Part shown: one piece after another, positions 1 to 6,097 of the stretch | Layout of the letters: every line of letters begins with the position of its first letter | Position numbering within the stretch: the first letter of the stretch is position 1 | NCBI GenBank assembly: GCA_028685295.1 | Contig: JAQUEL010000036.1 | Span: 1-19,200, forward strand | DNA from: a bacterium | GTDB taxonomy: Bacteria; UBP13; UBA5359 | Length of the DNA: 19,200 nucleotides | Direction: 5' to 3' | Notes under the pieces: generated by a model | What the model was told of the DNA's origin: nothing | The model's database searches: none | The model's input: the letters and a program-made list of their open reading frames with translations, nothing else | Made by a program: the position numbers and the translations under genes

Positions 1-1
1 G

Positions 2-721
2 AGCGAGGAGCATGGTATTTATGCATGGAGAACCCAAGAAGACGGCCTTCTTCCGATGTATGGTCTGGATGGATGTTACCCAATGCTCTCCAATTCCGTT
101 CCTTCGGAACGTTTGGAGCAGGTAACCTCTCACATTTTTGATTCGGATAGCCTGTGGACGGAATACGGCCTGACAGTAGTGCCGCAAAACAGTCCTTATT
201 ACAGAGACAAAGGTTACTGGAACGGCGCTGTCTGGATACCGCCGCAATGGTTTATGTGGAAGGCTTTTTATAACCATGGGTATATGGATAAGGCCGCAAT
301 CCTGGCCGATAGATTGCTGGCTCTATGGGAGAGAAACCATGCTGAAGATTTATGCTGCTGGGAAAAGTTCGATATCTTCAGCGGCGGCAGAGGAGCCGGC
401 AACAGCCGTTTTTCAGGACTTAGCGCTCCTATACTCAGTTTGGTACGAGCACGACGCCGGCGGGGACGGGTCCAATTCGGGCATGATGTTCTATCCAGGT
501 ATGAGGTCGATGCAAATCAAAATAGCTTTGAAGGCATTTTTTATAGTCCTTTTGACAGCCGCGAAACAGGCATAAGCGTTATTTTACAGCCTTTGACTGA
601 TTACCGGCTTTGCAGAGAAGGCTCTGAAGATATTCGGCTGAGGAGTGATCAGTGGGGTTATCTAGGCTTTACCATCAATTTAATCGCTGGTGAAAGTGTA
701 AAAGTCAGCGTGAAACCGTAA
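2..721 (+). CDS. MGH1/GH63-like glycoside hydrolase, C-terminal part (5' end outside window)
   Basis: The reading frame is open from base 2 to the TAA at 719-721, giving about 239 residues of a C-terminal catalytic part; the true start lies upstream of the window. The segment around bases 206-262 (GYWNGAVWIPPQWFMWKAF) resembles the conserved (R/K)GYWxGxxWxPxxY element of (alpha/alpha)6-barrel glucosidases of the GH63/MGH1-like group. It is followed by a helix ending in WERNHAE and by CCWEKFDIFSGGRGAGNSRF near the expected end of the barrel. Family knowledge suggests hydrolysis of alpha-glucosides or related sugars; the substrate cannot be told. A C-terminal beta-rich tail follows. The stretch at bases 443-469 reads as an odd run of arginines (RARRRRGR), while the next frame reads WYEHDAGGDG, which fits the family better. 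This suggests compensating indels or sequence errors. No ATG near base 56 should be taken as the real start. Confidence 0.75.
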   Translation, partial: SEEHGIYAWRTQEDGLLPMYGLDGCYPMLSNSVPSERLEQVTSHIFDSDSLWTEYGLTVVPQNSPYYRDKGYWNGAVWIPPQWFMWKAFYNHGYMDKAAILADRLLALWERNHAEDLCCWEKFDIFSGGRGAGNSRFSGLSAPILSLVRARRRRGRVQFGHDVLSRYEVDANQNSFEGIFYSPFDSRETGISVILQPLTDYRLCREGSEDIRLRSDQWGYLGFTINLIAGESVKVSVKP

Positions 722-756
722 TTACAGAAAATATATGCTGATAAAGGAAGTACAAG

Positions 757-1752
757 ATGATGAAGTGTGCGCTACTAATAAATGAAGAGCTATGCAATAA
801 GATTTTTAGTGAAGAAACAATCGATGAATTATCTGAAACAGTTGAAGTTATTGGGCAGCCGCAGCCGACGATAACGGTTGATTATGTTAAGGATCTACTT
901 GGTGAGGCAGATATCGCCGTTACTTCCTGGGGAAGCATACGGTTTGAGAGGGATCTTCTGGATTACGCTTGTAACCTGAAAATGGTAGCTCATGCAGCGG
1001 GAAGTGTAAAGCCGGTGATAAGTGAGGAGTTTATTCGCAGGAATATACCTATAACCACTGCAGCTCCGGCCATAGGCATCGGAGTGGCCGATTACTGTAT
1101 GGGAGCTATCCTGATGGGTGGCAAGCGGCTGAAAGAGCAGATGCGGATGGTAGATGCCGGGGGCTGGGGCTGTGAAGAGTCGGCTAATGCCCTGGAGCTC
1201 TTTGGTGCCGTAGTGGGCATAGTGGGAGCCGGCTTTGTCGGACGGCGATTGATAAAGTATCTCCAAGCCTTCGAAGTTACCACCATATGGGTATTCGATC
1301 CATATTTATCGAAAGAGGGAGCATCTGCCCTGGGTGTCGAAAAGAAAAGCCTTGAAGATATCTTCTCCCACTGCGATTATATAAGCATCAACGCTCCCTC
1401 CACCAAAGAGACGGAAGGCATGATTACAGCGGATCTGCTTCATAAAACCAAAGATAACGCCGTCTTTATCAATACCGCCCGCGGTGCTATTGTGGATGAG
1501 CAGGCGCTGATAAGGGAATTGAAAACGGGCAGATTCTGTGCTTTTATCGACGTGACCGAGCCCGAGCCGCCTGTGTCGGATCATCCTCTGCGCAATCTGC
1601 CCAATGTGGTGATGACACCGCATATAGCCGGTGCCGTCTCAAAAAACCTGCGACGGATAGGAGCCCTTGCTTTAAGGGAAATCAACAGCTTTGTCAACGG
1701 TAAGCCGCTGCAATATCCTGTAGACCTGAGTAAAATAGATTGCATAGCCTGA
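757..1752 (+). CDS. D-isomer specific 2-hydroxyacid dehydrogenase (phosphoglycerate dehydrogenase-like)
   Basis: This 331-residue protein is predicted to reduce a 2-oxo acid to a D-2-hydroxy acid, or the reverse, with NAD(H). An N-terminal substrate-binding half is followed by a Rossmann domain with GIVGAGFVG (residues 154-162) and an acidic residue D181 at the end of the second strand, which favours NAD over NADP. The catalytic set is visible: R242 in NTARGAIVDE, E270 in DVTEPEP and H289 in TPHIAG. The length is typical for single-unit members and there is no C-terminal ACT domain, so it is not a full SerA. ATG 757 follows AAAGGAAG; a second ATG at 760 is equally possible. The gene lies 35 bases after a glycosidase and may be co-transcribed with it. 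The substrate is not evident. Confidence 0.9.
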   Translation: MMKCALLINEELCNKIFSEETIDELSETVEVIGQPQPTITVDYVKDLLGEADIAVTSWGSIRFERDLLDYACNLKMVAHAAGSVKPVISEEFIRRNIPITTAAPAIGIGVADYCMGAILMGGKRLKEQMRMVDAGGWGCEESANALELFGAVVGIVGAGFVGRRLIKYLQAFEVTTIWVFDPYLSKEGASALGVEKKSLEDIFSHCDYISINAPSTKETEGMITADLLHKTKDNAVFINTARGAIVDEQALIRELKTGRFCAFIDVTEPEPPVSDHPLRNLPNVVMTPHIAGAVSKNLRRIGALALREINSFVNGKPLQYPVDLSKIDCIA

Positions 1753-1838
1753 GTCGCAAAGGCCTCTGGGGAGAACGTCGTCATATCAAAAAATATAGTT
1801 ATATTTGAACGAACTAAAAATATTTTGGGAGAGAAATA

Positions 1839-2035
1839 ATGGACAGCCGTGAAAGATTCATCTATTAATGCCTGGCAGCCTGGGCTTTCTCCTATACCGT
1901 GCCTACGCATACTCAACAGACCCAGGCTGTATGATCTTTCAACGGACTGTTTCCCAGCCTATGTGAACTGGCACAAATGAGAACTTGGAAGAGCCTGAAG
2001 CATTCAATTACGGCCTGATGGATTACCTGCAATAA
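1839..2035 (+). pseudogene. Decayed gene remnant (start-like peptide and C-terminal tail)
   Basis: GGGAGAG at 1827-1833 and ATG 1839 open a nine-codon frame (MDSRERFIY) closed by TAA at 1866. In another frame, bases 1889-2035 read LLYRAYAYSTD, then an in-frame TGA at 1964, then ENLEEPEAFNYGLMDYLQ and a stop. A second copy at 3734-3817 reads through without the internal stop, carrying DEPEVFNYGLMDYLQ after LLYRAYAYSTDQ, and is 63 bases (21 codons) shorter. Preservation of frame between the copies suggests these are C-terminal tails of a once-coding gene. I do not recognise the family. Treating the MDSRERFIY start and this tail as one gene is inference only. Confidence 0.3.
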
Positions 2036-2144
2036 TACGGAGAAGCCTCATACCGGCTTGCCGGAGAGGCAGGCGCCTCTGCGATATCTCGCGGGTTCTG
2101 CCGGCTTGTCATCTCAATAATCCAATATGTTACGGACCTCTACA
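1884..2144 (+). repeat. Dispersed repeat, copy A (pairs with 3729-3926)
   Basis: About 200 bases of this segment recur nearly base for base, in the same orientation, at 3729-3926. The common parts are 1884-1925 (with CCTATACCGTGCCTACGCAT) and 1997-2144. Copy A carries 63 extra bases in between. Within the repeat are three small back-to-back inverted repeats: CCGGC/GCCGG at 2053-2064, AGAGGC/GCCTCT at 2065-2080 and GCGA/TCGC at 2081-2092, so the DNA or RNA could fold into a row of short hairpins. The two copies bracket the RAYT-like fragment and the Fic gene. Whether this is a mobile non-autonomous element, a REP-like family or a segmental duplication cannot be settled from one window. Confidence 0.75.
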
Positions 2145-2283
2145 AAGTGACGATGTAAAGAGCAGGGACAGAGCAATTCGTAAGGCTTATGTTGAACATG
2201 CCTATACTCAAAGAGAGATAGCAGCTCATTTAGGTATCAGCTATGTTACTGTGAGCCGAATCATTAAAGAGATCAAATGTTAA
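2125..2283 (+). pseudogene. RAYT/IS200-like transposase, C-terminal fragment
   Basis: In frame up to TAA 2281-2283 the sequence reads SRDRAIRKAYVEHAYTQREI and then AAHLGISYVTVSRIIKEIKC, a helix-turn-helix tail of the kind that ends many REP-associated tyrosine transposases (Y1/IS200-like). The HUH catalytic domain is absent and the fragment runs upstream into repeat copy A without a start, so this is a truncated relic. The stop is embedded in a 23-base sequence (2278-2300, TGTTAAATGTAAACTCCTGA plus CCC) that recurs exactly at 3705-3727. The assignment to the RAYT family rests on the tail alone. Confidence 0.55.
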
Positions 2284-2300
2284 ATGTAAACTCCTGACCC
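2278..2300 (+). repeat. 23-bp terminal repeat, copy 1 (identical to 3705-3727)
   Basis: TGTTAAATGTAAACTCCTGA followed by CCC ends the transposase fragment. The identical 23 bases occur in direct orientation at 3705-3727, immediately before repeat copy B. In copy A the long repeat lies upstream of this sequence; in copy B it lies directly downstream. It probably marks the 3' end of a transposable element, which is inference. Confidence 0.7.
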
Positions 2301-2333
2301 CCCTCATTTTCTTTGGAGGTTGTCGGAAAAGAG

Positions 2334-2362
2334 TTGACGCAAGGCTGTTAAATAAGTATTAT
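2334..2362 (+). promoter_or_regulatory. Sigma-A-type promoter of the Fic gene
   Basis: TTGACG (2334-2339), a 17-base spacer and TATTAT (2357-2362) form a near-consensus promoter. The predicted start point is near 2369, leaving a leader of about 70 bases before ATG 2442. The -10 box overlaps the perfect palindrome at 2359-2390. Confidence 0.75.
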
Positions 2363-2390
2363 GTTATAAAATAGCTATTTTATAACATAA
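2359..2390. promoter_or_regulatory. Perfect 32-bp palindrome overlapping the Fic promoter -10/+1 (probable operator)
   Basis: The left half TTATGTTATAAAATAG (2359-2374) is the exact reverse complement of the right half CTATTTTATAACATAA (2375-2390), with no spacer. It covers the last bases of the -10 box and the predicted start point, the classical place for a repressor site. Its inner half-site (TATTTTA/TAAAATA) also occurs in the hairpin arms at 2402-2435, so one regulator might recognise both. The C-terminal winged helix of the Fic protein itself is a candidate autoregulator; that is inference. Confidence 0.7.
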
Positions 2391-2401
2391 GGCGCTTAAA
2401 A

Positions 2402-2435
2402 CTCCTCTTATTTTACCACAGTAAAATAAGAGGAG
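2402..2435 (+). promoter_or_regulatory. 15-bp-stem hairpin sequestering the Fic ribosome binding site
   Basis: Arms CTCCTCTTATTTTAC (2402-2416) and GTAAAATAAGAGGAG (2421-2435) are perfect reverse complements around a four-base loop CACA. The right arm contains almost the whole Shine-Dalgarno AGGAGG (2431-2436), five bases before ATG 2442. In the transcript this hairpin should hide the ribosome binding site and damp translation. It could instead, or also, act as a DNA operator, since it shares TTATTTTA-like half-sites with the palindrome upstream. Confidence 0.75.
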
Positions 2436-2441
2436 GAAAAG

Positions 2442-3644
2442 ATGGGTTTTATTGTGCTATCTGGAAGATATGTAAAACAATCTGGTGGTTATTCTGCATT
2501 TATACCGGAAACTCTTTTGCCGTTATCACCAATACCCATGGATGCCGAACTTACAAAGCTACTTTCTGATGCAGATAGAGCTCTTGGGCGCCTAGATGGT
2601 GTTGCTTCTATCCTGCCAAATCCAGATTTGTTTGTTACTATGTATGTGCGACAGGAAGCGGTTTTTAGCTCGCAAATAGAGGGTACTCAGAGTACTTTGG
2701 AAGATATCCTGCAATTCGAAGTGGATCCAAAGACCAACAATGCCCCTAAGGACGTCCGAGAAGTTGTTAATCATGTTATATCTATGAATTATGGCTTGGA
2801 TCGGCTTAAGGAGTTGCCCTTATGCCTTCGATTGATTCGAGAAATGCATGAAATTTTGCTTAAGGGAGCTCGCGGAGAGAATAGGTCTCCAGGAGAATTT
2901 AGAAAGCAACAAAATTGGGTTGGGGAGAAGGGTTCAACTATATTTACAGCAGCATTTGTTCCCCCTCCGGTTCCGGATATGCTTAGGTTGCTTGATGATT
3001 TGGAGCATTTTCTTCATGATACCACATTGCCGGTTTTATTACATTGTGGACTGGCGCACGCTCAGTTTGAAACAATTCACCCATTTATGGATGGCAATGG
3101 GAGGGTAGGCCGAGCATTGATTGCTTTTATTCTATGCGAAAGGGAAGTTTTGCAAAGGCCTCTACTATATTTAAGTCACTATTTTAAAGCTCATAGAGCC
3201 GAGTATTATGATCGGCTAATGGCAGTAAGAAATGAGAGCAACTGGGATGGTTGGCTTAAGTTCTTTCTTAAAGGGGTATTTATTGTTAGTCAATCAGCTA
3301 CTGATACGGCAAGAGCTATATTGCAAATGAGGGAAGATCATCGGCAAAGCATTATTGCCTTGGCCGGCAACACAAGTGCAATGGAATTAAGGTTACTAGA
3401 GTTCTTGTTTGAGCAACCCATGGTATCCATAAGGATGGTTGAAAAACATCTGGGATGCGTTTATCGCACAGCTGGGAAAGTTATAGATAATCTAGTGTCC
3501 TTGGGGATTTTGAGAGAGATTACGGGACAGCAAAGAAATAGGATATATGCATATAAACCTTATATTGATATCTTTGATCTTTTGGAGTATAGGATTAATG
3601 CCGGAGAGAATAACAATCTGATGGAAACTAAGGCCATCGAATAA
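2442..3644 (+). CDS. Fic family protein, class II (self-inhibited), with C-terminal winged helix
   Basis: This 400-residue protein is predicted to transfer AMP, or a related nucleotide phosphate group, onto hydroxyl side chains of target proteins. The Fic core motif HPFMDGNGRVGR is intact at residues 213-224, with catalytic H213. An inhibitory helix motif SSQIEG (S76-E80-G81, matching [S/T]xxxE[G/N]) precedes the core, which marks class II, where the glutamate blocks productive ATP binding. An N-terminal Fic_N-type region spans about residues 10-95 and the flap region lies near residues 155-175. Residues 312-372 look like a winged helix (VEKHLGCVYRTAGKVIDNLV). The start follows AGGAGG by five bases, but that site is inside a perfect hairpin, and the promoter carries a perfect palindrome. 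The gene is flanked by direct repeats and a transposase relic, suggesting horizontal acquisition. No partner antitoxin gene is visible. Confidence 0.92.
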   Translation: MGFIVLSGRYVKQSGGYSAFIPETLLPLSPIPMDAELTKLLSDADRALGRLDGVASILPNPDLFVTMYVRQEAVFSSQIEGTQSTLEDILQFEVDPKTNNAPKDVREVVNHVISMNYGLDRLKELPLCLRLIREMHEILLKGARGENRSPGEFRKQQNWVGEKGSTIFTAAFVPPPVPDMLRLLDDLEHFLHDTTLPVLLHCGLAHAQFETIHPFMDGNGRVGRALIAFILCEREVLQRPLLYLSHYFKAHRAEYYDRLMAVRNESNWDGWLKFFLKGVFIVSQSATDTARAILQMREDHRQSIIALAGNTSAMELRLLEFLFEQPMVSIRMVEKHLGCVYRTAGKVIDNLVSLGILREITGQQRNRIYAYKPYIDIFDLLEYRINAGENNNLMETKAIE

Positions 3645-3704
3645 ATTTCTGCTCGTTCCGGAGAAAATACAGATAGGCCGTGGCAAGCTCTTCGAGACGG
3701 TGAA

Positions 3705-3727
3705 TGTTAAATGTAAACTCCTGACCC
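3705..3727 (+). repeat. 23-bp terminal repeat, copy 2 (identical to 2278-2300)
   Basis: This is an exact direct copy of the 23 bases that end the transposase fragment upstream. Here it sits 60 bases after the Fic stop and one base before repeat copy B. No transposase helix-turn-helix codons precede this copy. Confidence 0.7.
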
Positions 3728-3728
3728 T

Positions 3729-3926
3729 GCCTTCTCCTATACCGTGCCTACGCATACTCGACAGACCAGGATGAGCCGGAAGTATTCAATTACGGCCTGA
3801 TGGATTACCTGCAATAATACGGAGAAGTCTCATACCGGCTTGCCGGAGAGGCAGGCGCCTCTGCGATATCTCGCGGGTTCTGCCGGCTTGTCATCCCAAT
3901 AGTCTAATATATTATTGATCTCTACA
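3729..3926 (+). repeat. Dispersed repeat, copy B (pairs with 1884-2144)
   Basis: This copy matches copy A with only scattered base differences, for example ATACTCGACAGACCAGG against ATACTCAACAGACCCAGG, and lacks 63 internal bases. It keeps the same three tandem mini-hairpins. Bases 3734-3817 form an open frame, LLYRAYAYSTDQDEPEVFNY then GLMDYLQ and a stop, matching the frame of the copy A tail. It ends just before the tRNA-Leu promoter. Confidence 0.75.
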
Positions 3927-3931
3927 GCTCG

Positions 3932-3961
3932 TTGACGTTGCTCCCGGCACTTTGGTATACT
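3932..3961 (+). promoter_or_regulatory. Promoter of tRNA-Leu
   Basis: TTGACG (3932-3937) and TATACT (3956-3961) are separated by 18 bases. The predicted start near 3968 leaves a short 5' leader before the tRNA at 3997. Confidence 0.7.
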
Positions 3962-3996
3962 GCATTAGGGCGTATTTCACATTATTGCAATAAATC

Positions 3997-4080
3997 GGGG
4001 AAGTGGTGGAATGGCAGACACGCTAGACTTAGGATCTAGTGCCGCAAGGTGTGGGGGTTCAAATCCCCCCTTCCCCACCA
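3997..4080 (+). tRNA. tRNA-Leu (anticodon UAG)
   Basis: A full cloverleaf can be drawn. The acceptor stem GGGGAAG (3997-4003) pairs with CTTCCCC (4070-4076). The anticodon stem CTAGA/TCTAG encloses the loop CTTAGGA, giving anticodon TAG, which reads CUN leucine codons. A long variable arm, typical of class II tRNAs, holds TGCCGCAAGGTGT. The T-arm is GGGGG TTCAAAT CCCCC. The discriminator A and a chromosomally encoded CCA (4078-4080) follow. Confidence 0.95.
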
Positions 4081-4086
4081 ATTCTT

Positions 4087-4287
4087 TCAATCCGTCTCTC
4101 TGCCATGGGGAGGTGAGCCGGCAGCCTTGTCGCTTATGCTGACCCGGGCTTTTGCTTTGGAGATATTCTGCTTGTTTTGCAAGGCGCAGTTACGGACTTC
4201 GTCATGATCGCTGCCACGGCGAAGCACGGCGGTAACTAATACTAACAAGATTGCTGCTGCAAGGCAGATAATTACCGTATTCTGCAT
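4087..4287 (-). CDS. Small single-pass membrane protein, unknown function
   Basis: This 66-residue frame on the minus strand begins at ATG 4287-4285, preceded by AGGAGG (plus-strand CCTCCT, 4294-4299) at good spacing, which is the main reason to accept it. Residues 4-22 (TVIICLAAAILLVLVTAVL) form one clear transmembrane helix. Positively charged RR follows, then a hydrophilic tail of about 40 residues rich in K, S and N, predicted to be cytoplasmic. I recognise no family. It converges with the tRNA-Leu gene, ending seven bases after it, and is divergent from the winged-helix gene at 4486. It could be a spurious frame, but the combination of ribosome site and helix at the N-terminus argues against that. 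Confidence 0.5.
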   Translation of the reverse strand: MQNTVIICLAAAILLVLVTAVLRRGSDHDEVRNCALQNKQNISKAKARVSISDKAAGSPPHGRETD

Positions 4288-4297
4288 GTTTAACCTC

Positions 4298-4317
4298 CTG
4301 CAGATATTATTCTGCAG
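4298..4317. repeat. Inverted repeat CTGCAGA/TCTGCAG upstream of the small membrane protein
   Basis: Seven-base arms CTGCAGA (4298-4304) and TCTGCAG (4311-4317) surround TATTAT. On the minus strand the repeat lies just before and partly over the ribosome binding site of the small membrane protein, so it could be an operator or a small leader hairpin. Confidence 0.4.
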
Positions 4318-4451
4318 CGGTCTTTAAAATTCCTTTTTGTCGGCTTTTAATATCTGGGAAAAGCTCTTGGAGCAAGCCTGAACCTCGTTTATGTTCTACT
4401 CTTTTGCCGAGTTTGCCTTCATGCACTTCTGGGTATGACATAATATGCATC

Positions 4452-4470
4452 ATATCTCACATAGAGATAT
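4452..4470. promoter_or_regulatory. Inverted repeat ATATCTC/GAGATAT upstream of the winged-helix gene
   Basis: Arms ATATCTC (4452-4458) and GAGATAT (4464-4470) flank ACATA, directly before the ribosome binding site AGAGGAG (4471-4477). The downstream gene encodes a winged-helix protein, so an autoregulatory operator is possible but unproven. Confidence 0.4.
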
Positions 4471-4485
4471 AGAGGAGAATACTTG

Positions 4486-4839
4486 ATGCTGGAGATTCAT
4501 CTCACTGATCCGCTGATCGAACGTTTTATAAGGAACGTTATCAACGACTTTATTAAATTGGATATAGTGCTGTTTTTTAGCAGGGATGGGAGACGGGAGG
4601 CATCGGTTGAAGAGATAGCCCGCTATACCGGAAGAAGCAATGCTGATGTAGAAAAAGCTCTTATAAAGCTGGCGAACTCCGGCTTGATTGTAGCTGCTCA
4701 TGATACAAAGAAGCTATATGGATTGAGCAAGGATAATTCCATTCGTACAAAGATGGAAAGCCTTATTCAGCTATATGACAATATAACAGAACGTTTAAAA
4801 ATAATCTCTATTTTAATTCAGACATCCGAACAGGTATAA
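4486..4839 (+). CDS. Small winged helix-turn-helix protein
   Basis: The protein has 117 residues from ATG 4486, eight bases after AGGAG (4473-4477). A TTG at 4483 in the same frame is an alternative start with tighter spacing. Residues 8-32 form a helix with hydrophobic periodicity. Residues 39-80 look like a winged helix: ASVEEIARYTGRSNADVEKA is a helix-turn-helix, and a wing-like GLIVAAHDTKKLYGLS follows. The C-terminal helix, residues 86-112, could mediate dimerisation. It is probably a DNA-binding regulator, though no ligand domain is seen. It is followed after 210 bases by a response regulator gene in the same direction, but the gap contains a stem-loop, so co-transcription is uncertain. 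Confidence 0.65.
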   Translation: MLEIHLTDPLIERFIRNVINDFIKLDIVLFFSRDGRREASVEEIARYTGRSNADVEKALIKLANSGLIVAAHDTKKLYGLSKDNSIRTKMESLIQLYDNITERLKIISILIQTSEQV

Positions 4840-4891
4840 TTACCTTTCCCAAGACCAATGCTTGAAGGGAGAACGAATTGAAGCGAAATCG

Positions 4892-4927
4892 AGCCTCTTC
4901 CATTATTGATTGACGGAAGCTGAGGCT
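4892..4927 (+). other. Imperfect stem-loop between winged-helix and response regulator genes
   Basis: AGCCTC (4892-4897) pairs with GAGGCT (4922-4927), and TTCC (4898-4901) with GGAA (4915-4918), leaving a GCT bulge on the 3' side. There is no T-run after it, so it is at best a weak terminator or a leader structure. Confidence 0.3.
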
Positions 4928-5049
4928 TGCGGGCCGGTGCAGGTAGGATTTCAATACATTTGTGTAGAATTAAACTCATAAGGGCTTTCAGGCATGGCGG
5001 CTTTGGCTGCGCTTGAATAACCGGATAGGCTTTATCGGGGGATAAATAT

Positions 5050-6024
5050 ATGAGCGATAAGGATCGAATTCTGGTAGTTGACGATGAGAGGCATATCTGT
5101 AATCTTCTTCACGAAGTTCTTACAGATGAGGGCTTTCAGGTAGAAACTGCCTGTGACGGTAATGCGGCAATCAAGCTTCTGCAGGAAAAGAGCTTCGATC
5201 TTCTGATGACCGATATCAAGATGCCTTCCATGGACGGCATATCGCTATCTCGTTGGGTAGATAAACATTGTGATTTGCCGGTAATTATCCTGACGGGTTT
5301 CCCCAGCGAAGAAACCAGCATGGAGGCCCTGCGAAGCGGTGTCGCCGATTATCTGGTAAAACCCTTCGATATCGATCAAATAATTCTGGTTATTCACCGT
5401 ACTCTCAATCGCAATCGGCTGCGTGCTCAGGCCAGAAGGCTTAATGATGCTCTGGATTACGAAATGGCCAGGCTTACCGCTTCTGAATCCGATACCGATC
5501 ACTTGCTGGGTATATTGAAACAGGTATCAGGCAGAGTCAAAACTATTTCCACAGGCAGCATGGCATCGTTATCTTCGGGCACTGGGCCGGGACTGTTGTC
5601 ATTGTTAAAAGATAACGCTTCACTTTTAGGTATAAAGGGTGCATTGCTCATGCAGCGGGGGCGGGAGGAGTTCATCCCTGTGGAGAGCTTTGGTCTCAGT
5701 GATCAATATGTTTCTGTATCATCATTTACCGATGAGATCTATTTAGCTGCCCAGGCCGGCCAACGAGGCGGGGAAGTTGTGATGCGAGACCTGGCATACT
5801 GCGGCAATATGATTCACCGTGAGCTTCTTCTTCAGGAGGGAGTAGGTTCCGTATACTGTTATCAACTAGGATCGCCGCAATGTCGATGCGGCGCCGGAGT
5901 TATTTACGGCAGCGGTTCCAACTCTCTTCAGGGAGCCATTAAGAGGGTCATATATCTTTTACTGGAGCAGGCAGGGCTGGAGATGCGTCAGCGTGAATAT
6001 CTCAAGCAGCTTAGCGCTGCTTGA
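5050..6024 (+). CDS. Orphan response regulator with GAF-like C-terminal domain
   Basis: This 324-residue protein has an N-terminal receiver domain (about residues 5-120) with acidic pocket D11/D12, phospho-acceptor D55 in LLMTDIKMP, T82 and K104 in LVKPFD, all expected for phosphorylation by a sensor kinase. A helical linker (about 118-165) is followed by a C-terminal region (about 180-315) whose pattern, with LLGIKGALLMQRG and GVGSVYCYQL, resembles a GAF sensory fold. It contains a CRC pair (PQCRCGAGV) that might bind a metal or act in redox sensing, which is speculative. No DNA-binding, GGDEF or kinase domain is seen, so output is probably through protein contact. The ATG at 5050 follows GGGGGAT. 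No histidine kinase gene is adjacent. Confidence 0.85.
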   Translation: MSDKDRILVVDDERHICNLLHEVLTDEGFQVETACDGNAAIKLLQEKSFDLLMTDIKMPSMDGISLSRWVDKHCDLPVIILTGFPSEETSMEALRSGVADYLVKPFDIDQIILVIHRTLNRNRLRAQARRLNDALDYEMARLTASESDTDHLLGILKQVSGRVKTISTGSMASLSSGTGPGLLSLLKDNASLLGIKGALLMQRGREEFIPVESFGLSDQYVSVSSFTDEIYLAAQAGQRGGEVVMRDLAYCGNMIHRELLLQEGVGSVYCYQLGSPQCRCGAGVIYGSGSNSLQGAIKRVIYLLLEQAGLEMRQREYLKQLSAA

Positions 6025-6097
6025 GATAGGAGAGCAAAGGCTTGATTACAGAAATATAAGCCGGAATTAATACCTCCTATTTTATGCTCCGCTATAT

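Noticed and set aside
276-575. 99-codon open frame overlapping the glycosidase
   Set aside because: It is a shadow frame; only its short middle part (WYEHDAGGDG) looks family-like, which is better explained by compensating indels in the main frame.
2848-3108. 86-codon frame inside the Fic gene
   Set aside because: It lies wholly within the Fic coding sequence in another frame and shows no family resemblance.
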